From an uncultured bacterium (GTDB taxonomy: Bacteria > Verrucomicrobiota > Lentisphaeria > Victivallales > UBA1829): a stretch of DNA of 57,337 bases. The notes under the pieces were generated by a model that saw nothing but the letters and a program-made list of their open reading frames with translations, was not told the DNA's origin and did no database searches. The stretch is taken from contig URKJ01000032.1 of NCBI GenBank assembly GCA_900548385.1, positions 1-57,337 of the forward strand. Direction: 5' to 3'. The position numbers and the translations under genes were made by a program. Of the stretch, positions 18,601-26,080 are shown in pieces (the first letter of the stretch is position 1; each line of letters begins with the position of its first letter).

Positions 18601-20404
18601 TTCCGGGGAGATTCTGGAAACGCCGCAGGAACCATTCCGCTTCCGCGCGGTAGCGTTCCGCCGTCGCCGGATTGGTGAGGAGATCCGGGTAATTTTTTGC
18701 GTGAGGCATGGTGAAGGTGGACAATATGCCGTGTTTGCTGGTGATGCGGTGCATCGAGTCGAGATAGCCGATCGTGCCGGGGTCGCAGTTGTAGGCTCCG
18801 GAAATAACGGCATTGACATTCAGTTCTTTCAACCGGCGGCACATTGCTTCACATTGGCGGTTGTTGGTTGCATCGGGCGAATAGTTCAGGATGTCGGCGG
18901 CCAGCATCCGCAGGTGAATCGGGGTTTCGTTCAGCAGGAAGTTCCGTCCTTCAATGCGGAATTCACGGAATCCGAACTCTTCCGGGCCGAACTGGTCTGC
19001 GGGGCGGGAGGAATCCGTGCGCGACAGCGTTACCGTTGCCGTGTAAAGGTGTTCGGGGTGGTCGGTATCCCACAGCTTCGGATCGTTCCACGTTCCGCCG
19101 AAAGAAAAGCGGGACCTGCCCGCCGGAAGTTCAAATTCCGGTGAATGAAAGGTCTTGACCGTCTTTCCGTTTTCCCGGATTTCCGCGACCAGGCGGTGAC
19201 GTCCGGGGTGGGCGCGTTCAAAGCCGCAGTCGAAGACGATCCGTCTGTTCCTGACCGATGTTTCGATCCTGACGTCCGAAAAATTGGTGTCTTTCGGAAT
19301 GGCGGAGAGAAAAAGGTCTCCGGTGATTCCACGGTTGCGCATTTCAAACGCTTTGACCGCGCGGTCTCCCGCCATGTAGACCTTTGAAAATACCTCCGGT
19401 CGTGTTGCCGAGACCAGCAATGCCAGTTCGCAGGGTTCTCCCGGACGCAGAAAATCCGTCAGCTCCACCGGCGTGCCGGGATAACGGGAGGCTCCGGCTT
19501 TCCGTCCGTTTACGAGGACTTCGGCGGTACTCTGAAGTCCGGTGAATTCGAGGATCAGGCGCCGTCCTTTCCACTCCCGCGGCACCGCGATCGTGCGGCG
19601 GTACCATGCCCGGTTGATCTCCGGTTCGGGAATCCGCCCGGTCCGCAGAGGGTGATAATAGATTGTCTGCGCTGACCCGGTGAGCCAGCTGTTGTCGGGA
19701 ATTACTCCGGGAACTTTGAAATATGCCCAGCCACTTTGTGGAGGAGGAACCTTCTCCGCATTTTTCTCCCGGACCGGGAGAAACTGCCAGAGCCCGTTGA
19801 GACAGACCGTTTCGCGCATTGAATTCCCGGTCCGGTACGCATCGGAGAGCGACCAGAGACGTTCCTGCGTCGAGCCGTTGGGGACTTCCGCATCGAAAAG
19901 AACTTTTTCCCGGCTGAAGAAAAGTTTCATTTCGGAAAATTCAACGAAACCGGATTGTCCGTAATTGGCGCCGTCCAACTGAACAGCGGACGTTCCGTCG
20001 GGAAGAGCGCAGCTTATCTGAAACGTTTTCGCTTCTCTGGTCCCATCCAGTCGGATGACGTTTATCCCTTTCTTCATGCGCTGTCCCGCGCGGTCGAAAA
20101 AGATCAGGCTGAGCTGTCCTCTCTGCCAGGACTCTTTTCCCGGTTTCAGTTCCCGGCAGGCGGCTTTGCCGGAAATGGACAGATAACGGGATTCCGGTTC
20201 GGCGGGAAACTTAACGGTCGCCACGGCAAGAGGTCCGTCCAGCCGGAAAGCGAGTCCGTTTTTTTCGAACCGGTATTCCGCTTTTCCATGGGTGCGGATC
20301 ACGGGTGTGCGGTTCTGTCCGGGAATCAGCAGATTTTCCGCTTCGCTTCCGAAGAGCATCTGCATCAGCAGGAGTACCGGCAGTACGAATAATTTTTTTT
20401 GCAT
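15692..20404 (-). CDS. Giant secreted GH2-like protein with altered acid/base site
   Basis: A 1570-residue protein with a Sec signal (LFVLPVLLLMQMLFGSEA). The N-terminal third has a GH2 sugar-binding jelly roll (RLILEFTGLQSTAEVLVNGRK) and an immunoglobulin-like domain, followed by a TIM barrel. The nucleophile position is intact (E702 in LMEWG). The acid/base block that reads xxGNE in GH2 reads MYAMNHN here, with H609 in place of Glu. A ThuA/glutamine-amidotransferase-like segment and a further jelly roll follow. Function may be glycosidase with a substituted acid, or binding only. AAGGAA precedes the start; it is co-transcribed behind two pilins. Confidence 0.78.
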   Translation of the reverse strand: MQKKLFVLPVLLLMQMLFGSEAENLLIPGQNRTPVIRTHGKAEYRFEKNGLAFRLDGPLAVATVKFPAEPESRYLSISGKAACRELKPGKESWQRGQLSLIFFDRAGQRMKKGINVIRLDGTREAKTFQISCALPDGTSAVQLDGANYGQSGFVEFSEMKLFFSREKVLFDAEVPNGSTQERLWSLSDAYRTGNSMRETVCLNGLWQFLPVREKNAEKVPPPQSGWAYFKVPGVIPDNSWLTGSAQTIYYHPLRTGRIPEPEINRAWYRRTIAVPREWKGRRLILEFTGLQSTAEVLVNGRKAGASRYPGTPVELTDFLRPGEPCELALLVSATRPEVFSKVYMAGDRAVKAFEMRNRGITGDLFLSAIPKDTNFSDVRIETSVRNRRIVFDCGFERAHPGRHRLVAEIRENGKTVKTFHSPEFELPAGRSRFSFGGTWNDPKLWDTDHPEHLYTATVTLSRTDSSRPADQFGPEEFGFREFRIEGRNFLLNETPIHLRMLAADILNYSPDATNNRQCEAMCRRLKELNVNAVISGAYNCDPGTIGYLDSMHRITSKHGILSTFTMPHAKNYPDLLTNPATAERYRAEAEWFLRRFQNLPGIIMYAMNHNLTGYYGDQNPQKIDGIHSQDIYEKQEPRRRASATWDIVRRLDPSRPAYHHESGSLDGIYTLNCYLNWAPMQEKSDWFEHWESKGRIPLMLMEWGIPHAASFSSHRGAPFIHRAAVNQWINLLEWGAPFFGESIYESTPQLENYYREERTLLRGNTKLHLWQLQKVWDATEIPQKIWAVQLPENLFALRRRGVSAILPWDQNRLLKRTKKFQAKENPDRFRDLKKPGTNPDHFNSWRNNHNWMTAYDYEHFELTPAGRAVAAGFAEVTGRITGPRHEFSEKGHNYRPGETVRKQLTILNDSRRSRKIEWQWNATGLNRSETGSTVIPPGQYAEIPLTLRIPFRFTGKTVLIQADFRCTGFPDVSDRFRIDVIPPETATVQMNGIGLYDPEGSAAELMRSLNLPYRKVTGNSGLAGLRLLICGRNSLKKPLSGLTAAMKNGTALLVLEQSYETLYRLGFRAQIHGLRQLWTLAGPFRAEREIHDWRGKSTLLPEYLPGLPQIESNDVRQSWGHLENTRVWRAGNRGMVAGVIPEKPSRGNFLPLIQGGFNLEYAPLFEYRGKDGRALFCQLDVSGRTETDPEALEILRECIRLGLRKKENAFRPLYAAGSSQLWELLTALSIPAQPLAEHAVPPENALIVFDSSGAETVRKHKFGDGTNLLALNLTAEQVASFVPGKFRMETGKHGFSRANGLRDVPVFEGISNADLHFRTTPEFASFEKHGPGGRLLRTAPYGTGRIVFCQLAPWNFNAAQNDERCAIRRSQYLTARLLYNLGAASSVEMAPYLEGTRRNSDGKLYFPTRWKGLEDPDDKGRSLGWQKASHDFGRWRTVTVPGYFNQQFKELCGYNGLFWYKLRFDMPVPADGELYIGPVDDESFCWLNDRYLGEVTTKTHPRNYWKVPRAYPLKAAELKKQGNVLTILCRGLRGNDGIPFRPYLKWAKPSKLLYADEPVPGDDPYRYYRW

Positions 20405-20407
20405 AAT

Positions 20408-21305
20408 AATGTTTCCTTAACTTTTAACGGGTTAGAACGGGAAGAAATGTTGCAGTTTGCTGTTCCAGGTGCTCAGGTCGAAAAGTCCGGTATGCGGATC
20501 GACCGGATTTGCCGGCAGGGAGGCGACATGGAAATCGGTATGGAGCATATTGACTTTGCCGTGATGGCGCGGCGCGATTGTGCCGTAATTCTCGGCGTAC
20601 TGGCTCCAACCGCCGAAAACGTACCAGCCTTCTTCCTTTATGACCGTGGAGAAAGAGGAGCCTGAGTTACGCCAGATGTCGCAGAAAAAATATTTCGCTC
20701 CGGGATTTCTGATCCGGGAATGTTTGCCGGCCTTTGTGTCATTCGAGGCGGCCCCCAGATTAAGGGTATGGGTCAGAATGTAGGCATTGACAGCGTAGTG
20801 GGGGAGGCGCCCCGCTGCGATTGCAAGCGTCATTTTTTGTGACATGGAAGGGCAGCCGAGGACCTGGTACGGAATATAATGACTGGAGACGGGCGTATCG
20901 GGGTTTTTGTATCCGAGCAGAGCCTGAAGCCAGTATCCTGCGTGGTGGTTCTCCTTTTCCCGGAGCGGCGGGAGAGTGTCCTCGTAATCGTTCAGGTAGG
21001 AGGCCATTCCAATTCCGAGATTTTTCAGGTTGTTTGTGCAGGAGATTGCATCGGCTTTCGCGCGTGCAGAATGAAGAACCGGCAGCAGAAGCGCCGCAAG
21101 GATTGCAATTATCGAAATTGTTATCAGGAGTTCTATAAGGGTGAAATTGGTGCCTGTACGGGTGGTTATTCTGTTTTTTCCCGGCGGTTCTGTCCGGTTT
21201 CTGGTGCACGGTCTGTTGTTCATCTTCAGGTTCCTTTCTGTTATTCATTTGGGAAAAATAGTATCCGGTATTTGAAAATCAACCGGAATAATACCATATT
21301 CCATT
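20408..21305. repeat. Direct repeat unit, copy 1 (pilin B with flanks)
   Basis: About 898 bases that match 21321-22221 closely, covering the pilin gene, its Shine-Dalgarno and its upstream region. The shared left edge is AATGTTTCCTTAACTTT (20408 and 21321). Confidence 0.85.
20432..21223 (-). CDS. DUF1559-type prepilin-like protein, tandem copy B
   Basis: A 263-residue pseudopilin with a basic, Thr/Arg/Asn-rich leader and the prepilin motif NFTLIELLITISIIAILAA. The C-terminal signature is altered to H-X9-DF (H, HGKVNMLHT, DF). It is closely similar to the neighbour at 21344, the result of a tandem duplication. AAAGGA precedes the start, and the GH2-like gene starts 27 bases after its stop. 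The two copies differ mostly in the exposed middle region, which may broaden surface specificity. Confidence 0.9.
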   Translation of the reverse strand: MNNRPCTRNRTEPPGKNRITTRTGTNFTLIELLITISIIAILAALLLPVLHSARAKADAISCTNNLKNLGIGMASYLNDYEDTLPPLREKENHHAGYWLQALLGYKNPDTPVSSHYIPYQVLGCPSMSQKMTLAIAAGRLPHYAVNAYILTHTLNLGAASNDTKAGKHSRIRNPGAKYFFCDIWRNSGSSFSTVIKEEGWYVFGGWSQYAENYGTIAPRHHGKVNMLHTDFHVASLPANPVDPHTGLFDLSTWNSKLQHFFPF

Positions 21306-21320
21306 AATTTTTTTCATGCC

Positions 21321-22221
21321 AATGTTTCCTTAACTTTAATGGATCAGAACGGGAAAAAATGCTGCAGTCTGCTGTTCCATGTGCTCAGGTCGAAAAGTCC
21401 GGTATGCGGATCGGCCGGATTTGCCGGCAGGGAGGCGACATGGAAATCGGCATGGAGCATATTGACTCTGCCGTGATGGCGCGGCGCGATTGTGCCGTAA
21501 TGATTGGCATACTGGCTCCACCCGCCGAAACGGTACGAGCCTTCTTCTTTAACGACTGTGGAGAAAGAGGTTCCCGAGTTATGCCAGATGTCGCTGAAAA
21601 AATATTTTGCGCCGGGATTTTTGATCCGGGAATGTTTGCCGGACTTCGTTTCGCTTGAGGTGCCGTTCAGATAAAGGGAATGGGTCAGAATGTAGCTGTT
21701 GACGGCGTAGTGCGGGCGGTGCCATTCCGTTGCGATCGAAAGTGTCATTTTCTTCGCCATGGAAGGACAGCCGAGGACCTGGTACGGAATATAATGACCG
21801 GAGACGGTTGTCCGGGGGTTTTGGTATCCGAGCAGAGCATGAATCCAGTATGCTGTGTGAGAGTTCGCTTCTTCCCGTTCCGGCGGGAGAGTATCCTCAT
21901 AATCGTTCAGGTAGGAGGCCATTCCAATTCCGAGATTTTTCAGGTTGTTTGTGCAGGAGATTGCATCGGCTTTCGCGCGTGCAGAATGAAGAACCGGCAG
22001 CAGAAGCGCCGCAAGGATGGCAATTATCATAATTGTAATCAGGAGCTCTATCAAAGTGAAATTGACACCTGTATGGGTTGCTATTCTGTTTTTTTCCGGC
22101 GGTTTTGTCCGGTTCCTGATGTACGTTCTGTCGTTCATCTTCAGGCTCCTTTCTGTTATTCATTGGAGAAAAAATAGCATCCGGTATTTGAAAATCAACC
22201 GGAATAATACTATATTCTATT
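21321..22221. repeat. Direct repeat unit, copy 2 (pilin A with flanks)
   Basis: The second unit of the tandem duplication. Its left edge keeps the Shine-Dalgarno (AAGGAAAC on the minus strand) that in copy 1 serves the GH2-like gene. Next to it is an ATG at 21317 opening a 12-codon reading frame, evidently the relic of that downstream start. Confidence 0.82.
21344..22138 (-). CDS. DUF1559-type prepilin-like protein, tandem copy A
   Basis: A 264-residue paralogue of the pilin at 20432, with identical leader architecture, the motif NFTLIELLITIMIIAILAA, and the same H-X9-DF tail. AAAGGAGCC precedes the start. It is the first gene of the minus-strand operon pilin A, pilin B, GH2-like protein. 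It is divergent from the AraC regulator at 22259, with repeated TATTTGAAAA elements between them. Confidence 0.9.
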   Translation of the reverse strand: MNDRTYIRNRTKPPEKNRIATHTGVNFTLIELLITIMIIAILAALLLPVLHSARAKADAISCTNNLKNLGIGMASYLNDYEDTLPPEREEANSHTAYWIHALLGYQNPRTTVSGHYIPYQVLGCPSMAKKMTLSIATEWHRPHYAVNSYILTHSLYLNGTSSETKSGKHSRIKNPGAKYFFSDIWHNSGTSFSTVVKEEGSYRFGGWSQYANHYGTIAPRHHGRVNMLHADFHVASLPANPADPHTGLFDLSTWNSRLQHFFPF

Positions 22222-22227
22222 TGAAAA
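22185..22227. promoter_or_regulatory. Direct repeats TATTTGAAAA, candidate AraC sites
   Basis: TATTTGAAAA occurs at 22185-22194 and 22218-22227, 33 bases apart (about three helical turns), between the divergent pilin and AraC genes. A further copy lies upstream of pilin B (21269-21278) because the element is inside the duplicated unit. Tandem sites on one face of the helix suit AraC-type proteins. Confidence 0.5.
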
Positions 22228-22258
22228 ATAGTTATAGATATTTAAAAAATCACATGGT

Positions 22259-23170
22259 ATGAAATTACTGAAAGACCTGACAATCTTTGATGAGGAACTG
22301 CCTTTATGGCGGTCTTCCGGGAATTATCGCTGCTGTTATAAAAAGAAGAACAGCGTCTCTCTGATGCACCCTGCTACGATTGATGTTTACGCTGTCCGGG
22401 AGCCCTTCTGCTGTTTCGGGGTCTGCGAAGCGGAGATGCAGGAGGGATCCCATCTGCGATCCGAGAATTTGGAGATGCTTTCGGTTGAGTTTGTGGTCAG
22501 CGGCTCGCTCTATTGCCGCCGGGAGGACCGCGGGTATTTGCTGGAGCCCGGAGAGATTTTTCTGTTCCCGCCGGGCGGAGACTGTGAATTCATGACGGGA
22601 CCCGGTGGCAAATGCCGTAAATTTTCCCTGTTGGTGGGCGGTCCGATGCTCTGTTCCGCCGTCCGGCAGTACGGACTGGACAAGGCGGATGTCATTACGG
22701 GCATCGACCGTCTGGAGGTGGAGCGGCTCATCGGCAGCTTCCGGGAGAACATCCGTTATGCCGGAACGGAGAACCACCGGCGCAACGCCCGGCTGACTCT
22801 GGAGCTGTTTCAACTGCTCTGCTACCGGGAGGAAATGCGGAAGATCCCTCCGGCATTGTCCCGGCTGGTGCGGGAGTTCGAGCTCCATCCGGAATATCCG
22901 TTCACTCTGCCGGAGATGGCGGAGCGGTGCGGCTGTTCGGTCAACCATCTTCTGCGTCTTTTCCGGGAATTTTATGCATGTACGCCGCACAGGAAGCTGA
23001 TCGACTGCCGGATGAAGAAGGCTGCCGAGCTCCTGTTCCGTCCGGAGCTTTCGATCAAGGAGATCGCCGCTCTGACCGGCTGTTCCGGGGCGCTGAATTT
23101 TTCGACCGGGTTCCGTAAATTTTTCGGAATTTCCCCGAAAGAGTACCGGAAGCTGGGACATTTTCCCTGA
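22259..23170 (+). CDS. AraC family transcriptional regulator
   Basis: A 303-residue regulator. The N-terminal cupin-like domain includes FVVSGSLYCRRED and EPGEIFLFPPGGDCEF. The C-terminal AraC domain is at ~205-300 (TLPEMAERCGCSVNHLLRLFREF, SIKEIAALTGCSGALNFSTGFRKF, GISPKEYR). No good Shine-Dalgarno precedes ATG 22259, so the start is uncertain and the gene may be weakly or leaderlessly translated. Its position implies control of the divergent pilin/GH2-like operon. Confidence 0.85.
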   Translation: MKLLKDLTIFDEELPLWRSSGNYRCCYKKKNSVSLMHPATIDVYAVREPFCCFGVCEAEMQEGSHLRSENLEMLSVEFVVSGSLYCRREDRGYLLEPGEIFLFPPGGDCEFMTGPGGKCRKFSLLVGGPMLCSAVRQYGLDKADVITGIDRLEVERLIGSFRENIRYAGTENHRRNARLTLELFQLLCYREEMRKIPPALSRLVREFELHPEYPFTLPEMAERCGCSVNHLLRLFREFYACTPHRKLIDCRMKKAAELLFRPELSIKEIAALTGCSGALNFSTGFRKFFGISPKEYRKLGHFP

Positions 23171-23389
23171 TTCCGGCTTCTTCCTGCTTGAATGGGCACA
23201 GTGGTTCCGGAAAATCTGATTCTCCGGAAGACGGAACGGATGCCGTCCGGCTTGAATTTGCAGGGATTCGCGGTTCCCGGCATTCAAAACCTGAATAGAA
23301 AATGCCGGGATTTCTCCGTCTGGATGATTGGTTGAAAAAAAGGAGCCGCGGATTTTCCGCGGCTCCCGTGGCGGGCAGCCGTAACGTGA
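23171..23389. other. Intergenic region with minus-strand terminator
   Basis: No convincing gene. TTCCGGA/TCCGGAA repeats near 23202-23228 could end the AraC transcript. The terminator of the minus-strand genes occupies 23335-23366. Confidence 0.5.
23335..23366 (-). terminator. Rho-independent terminator (minus strand)
   Basis: Perfect 11-base arms GGAGCCGCGGA (23342-23352) and TCCGCGGCTCC (23356-23366) with a three-base loop. On the minus strand a seven-T run (23335-23341) follows directly. It ends the small membrane-protein gene 23 bases upstream. Confidence 0.9.
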
Positions 23390-23563
23390 TTATACGGTTT
23401 TAACCGTCGAAACGGAAACAGGGGAAACCGTTTCCATTTGCGGCATCTGAGCTTTGACGGTTTTCTTTTTCGGTCTCCAGAATATTGCGGCACCGATGCC
23501 AAATGTCATGATCAGGGTGACAGCTAAAAAGCTGAATCCAATAATATATTCTTCTGCAGTCAT
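23390..23563 (-). CDS. Small single-pass membrane protein, unknown function
   Basis: A 57-residue protein: MTAEEYIIGF, then one transmembrane helix (about residues 8-30, ending GIGAAIFW), a basic RPKKK stop-transfer and a Ser/Val/Thr-rich cytoplasmic tail. AAGGAAAT lies upstream of the ATG, and a strong terminator follows the stop by 23 bases, which supports it as a real gene. I do not recognise a family. It is probably co-transcribed with the membrane protein at 23664-24179. Confidence 0.68.
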   Translation of the reverse strand: MTAEEYIIGFSFLAVTLIMTFGIGAAIFWRPKKKTVKAQMPQMETVSPVSVSTVKTV

Positions 23564-23663
23564 TTTCAAATTTCCTTATCTTTGCCGAAACTGTGTGCAT
23601 ACCCCGGAACGGATACAGTTTTCTTCTGTATTTGCGGGGATCGTGAAACAAGACGCCCTGACG

Positions 23664-24179
23664 TCAGAATGACAGGGCAGTCGCGGAGGTCCGGCAGAAG
23701 AACGGACCCGCCCGGACAGGCAGAATTGTTTTCAGGAGGGTTTGAAAGTGGAATAATGCGGATAGCGCCCTGTGCCGGAAAGCATGGGCGTATAAAGTTG
23801 AACTCAGAAGCACCGCCAGCCATATCAGGAGCAGGGCAAATGGTGCGCGGGAGATGTGTGAACGGTACTGACCGTGCACTCCCCGCAGCAACAGACGCTG
23901 AACCTGCGAAGAGCTGAGGCGTACGGAGTTGTTTGCCGCGGCGAATGTCTGATGCGCCGTATTCCGCAGAGCGTTGTCATGATTCGTATCGGCGAGCTGA
24001 AGAATCGTATCCCGGACGGCTGTTCCCGCGCCGAAACAGCCGTCCGCTGCAAGAGCTGCGAGAGCTGCCATGGTGAGGAGCAGAAAACCACAGACGAAAA
24101 ACAGCAGATTCCGGCGTTTTGTTCTGCCGGCGACTGTTCCGGAAACGGAGTTCCGTATTTGCGGATGAACTGTTTTCAT
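23664..24179 (-). CDS. Putative two-helix membrane protein, unknown function
   Basis: A 171-residue protein of unknown family. The Arg/Lys-rich N-terminus is followed by a transmembrane helix (about 25-45, LLFFVCGFLLLTMAALAAL). A polar, presumably periplasmic region of about 60 residues contains an Asn/His/Gln-rich stretch, and a second helix lies near 108-128 (FALLLIWLAVLLSSTLYA). I start at ATG 24179; the frame extends further upstream without a ribosome site. The Shine-Dalgarno is weak. Overlapping frames on the plus strand lack hydrophobic pattern or start signals. Confidence is moderate. Confidence 0.5.
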   Translation of the reverse strand: MKTVHPQIRNSVSGTVAGRTKRRNLLFFVCGFLLLTMAALAALAADGCFGAGTAVRDTILQLADTNHDNALRNTAHQTFAAANNSVRLSSSQVQRLLLRGVHGQYRSHISRAPFALLLIWLAVLLSSTLYAHAFRHRALSALFHFQTLLKTILPVRAGPFFCRTSATALSF

Positions 24180-24352
24180 TCTGCTTTCCGTCCTTGCGAT
24201 TAATCCATAATAATACAATAACACGTCTGTGCGGAAAATGCAAGAGGCGGCAAAATTTTTTTTATCCGGGAAAATCGGGCTTGATTGATATGGAATTGAG
24301 ATATTTGTTTCAAAACAGTTTGGAAATTAAGAATATTCCGATTCCTCTGCTC

Positions 24353-24381
24353 TTGACATTCCGGAAAAAATGTTGTATATT
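24353..24381 (+). promoter_or_regulatory. Promoter of the envelope/export cluster
   Basis: TTGACA (24353-24358), 17 bases, TATATT (24376-24381). It precedes a roughly 320-base leader that contains the KOW-domain fragment and a hairpin before the first full gene at 24705. Confidence 0.82.
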
Positions 24382-24427
24382 ATGAAAAATAGAAGTTTTT
24401 TACTGAATAACGATAAACGATGACTGT

Positions 24428-24571
24428 TTGCGGATTGCCTCCGGCCCGCTGAAAGGCCTGGAGACGGACGTGATCCGCCGGGATGACGGAAACGATTCCA
24501 TCATTGTTAATATTTCGATTCTGGAACAGCATGTGGAATATTCCGTTTCAGCGGGAGAACTGAAAAAATGA
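24428..24571 (+). pseudogene. Orphan KOW domain of an RfaH/NusG-like antiterminator
   Basis: The frame is open from 24407 with no ATG; TTG 24428 is the only plausible start. It encodes LRIASGPLKGLETDVIRR... and ends VEYSVSAGELKK. This matches the C-terminal KOW domain of NusG/RfaH/UpxY-type proteins (pattern V-x-SGPLxGLEG, hydrophobic beta strands, E-x-L-K end). The RNA-polymerase-binding N-terminal domain is absent. It sits directly behind the promoter of a polysaccharide-export-type cluster, exactly where intact RfaH-like genes are often found. It is either the 3' remnant of a deleted antiterminator or a stand-alone KOW micro-protein. Confidence 0.7.
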
Positions 24572-24596
24572 TGAATTAAGTGCTTTCGGGCTGGGC

Positions 24597-24625
24597 GTTA
24601 TGAAACGGATTATCCGTTCCATAAC
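24597..24625 (+). repeat. Leader hairpin before the export genes
   Basis: GTTATGAAACGGA and TCCGTTCCATAAC pair over 13 positions with one mismatch and a three-base loop. No T run follows, so it is not a standard terminator. It could be a pause or RNA-stability element in the 5' leader. Confidence 0.5.
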
Positions 24626-24704
24626 GGAGCGGGAAGCAGATATTTCAAAGACTATGAGTGATAAACAATAACGATTTCAAACCTATCAGGAGGCTGAGCA
24701 GATA

Positions 24705-26078
24705 ATGCAGAATATGGATTTTTGGTTTTTCTGGGATATTTTCCGGAAAAGATGGAGAGTGATCCTTTTTGTGGCATTTGTGGCGGCGATGCTGACCGGA
24801 GTTTACAGCAAACTGTTTATCCGTCCGGTTTACCGTTCGTCGGTGTCGCTGTATTTCGGCCGTGTGACGGAGAGTTCACCGCTGGAGCGGGCGATTGCCG
24901 CGTCCGGCGGCAGCGAGCTGGGAGAGACGACCGCACAACTTGCTCTTGGTTCCCAGTTGACCGGCGATTACCGGGAGCTGATCAACTTTGACGTTATCAC
25001 GGAAGGTGTGGAGGACGAACTTGCGAAACTGGGAAAATGGCAGAAGAAGTCGTACCGGGTCAGTGCGGATCAGGTCAAGGCGTCGCGGATCATGAGGATC
25101 AATGTAGACAGCGATGATCCGCTGTTCTGTCAGGAGGTCGCCAACATCTATGCCAAAGAATTCATCAGCAAGGTCCAGCAGCTGGTGGGGATTCAGAATA
25201 CGCAGATCATCGAAGAGCCTGCGCTTCAGCTGAAACCGATTTCCCCGAATATCCCGCGCAATATTCTTGGCGGATTTGCAGCGGGTTTTCTGCTGATGTT
25301 CGCGTTTTTTATCGCCCTGCGGGTGCTTGACCGCACGATCCGGACTTCGGAAGAAGTGGAGAACGCGCTTCAGGTTCCGGTCGTGGGGACGGTTCACCGG
25401 GATAAGGATTACACGCTTGACCGGAACAATCCGCTGCTGTTCTCCAGCGGGGAGCAGTCCGAAGCGCAACGGACGCAGATTGCGGAAGACTTCCGTGTGT
25501 TCCGAGTGAATCTGATCAACCGGAAGCCGGAAGAGAAAAAGGACGGTTCCGTGATCGCCGTGACCAGTTCCCACGCGAAAGAGGGCAAGACGTTCTGTAC
25601 GGCGAATCTTGGTGCGGCGCTTGCCGAAGCCGGGTATAAAGTGCTGCTGATCGACTGCGACACCGGAAAACGCGGCTTGCAGAGTTATTTCGGAACTGCA
25701 AATGAAAAAGGCCTGATGAATATTCTGTCCGATGAAACGGATTTCGATCATACGGTCAAGCGCAATCTGAACAATCTGAACATGGACGTTCTGTTCTGCG
25801 GTAATCAGAAAGTGAATTCCGCCAATCTGATGATCTCGCCGAAATTCAAAGAGTTGATGGAAAAACTGAAGAAACAGTATGACTACGCGTTTCTGGATGT
25901 TTCCTGTCATCTGGGGTCTGCCGATATTGTTTCCGCGGGAAGTACGGCGGATTCCGTTCTGCTCCTGGTGCGTGCCGGAAAGACGGAGGGAGCGATTGCC
26001 AAGCAGACGGTCGAAGCGCTCAAACGCGCCAATCTGGATATTTCCGGCGTGATCCTGAATGGCGTTGACGAGGAGTGA
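24705..26078 (+). CDS. Wzz / BY-kinase fusion (polysaccharide chain-length and tyrosine autokinase)
   Basis: A 457-residue inner-membrane protein. TM1 is at ~20-40, a periplasmic Wzz loop follows, and TM2 is at ~188-208 preceded by the usual Pro-rich motif (LKPISPNIPRN). A cytoplasmic CpsD/CapB-type P-loop domain follows. Walker A is SSHAKEGKTF (K295) instead of the normal PGEGKS/T, Walker A' is LLIDCDTGKR, and Walker B is YAFLDVS. The tyrosine-rich C-terminal tail of classical BY-kinases is missing; the protein ends GVDEE. AGGAGG precedes ATG 24705. Such proteins control export and length of exopolysaccharide. Confidence 0.88.
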   Translation: MQNMDFWFFWDIFRKRWRVILFVAFVAAMLTGVYSKLFIRPVYRSSVSLYFGRVTESSPLERAIAASGGSELGETTAQLALGSQLTGDYRELINFDVITEGVEDELAKLGKWQKKSYRVSADQVKASRIMRINVDSDDPLFCQEVANIYAKEFISKVQQLVGIQNTQIIEEPALQLKPISPNIPRNILGGFAAGFLLMFAFFIALRVLDRTIRTSEEVENALQVPVVGTVHRDKDYTLDRNNPLLFSSGEQSEAQRTQIAEDFRVFRVNLINRKPEEKKDGSVIAVTSSHAKEGKTFCTANLGAALAEAGYKVLLIDCDTGKRGLQSYFGTANEKGLMNILSDETDFDHTVKRNLNNLNMDVLFCGNQKVNSANLMISPKFKELMEKLKKQYDYAFLDVSCHLGSADIVSAGSTADSVLLLVRAGKTEGAIAKQTVEALKRANLDISGVILNGVDEE

Positions 26079-26080
26079 TC

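Noticed and set aside
23582..23917. 111-codon plus-strand frame
   Set aside because: Overlaps the minus-strand membrane protein; no hydrophobic or domain pattern and no ribosome site, although the minus-strand call is itself only moderate.
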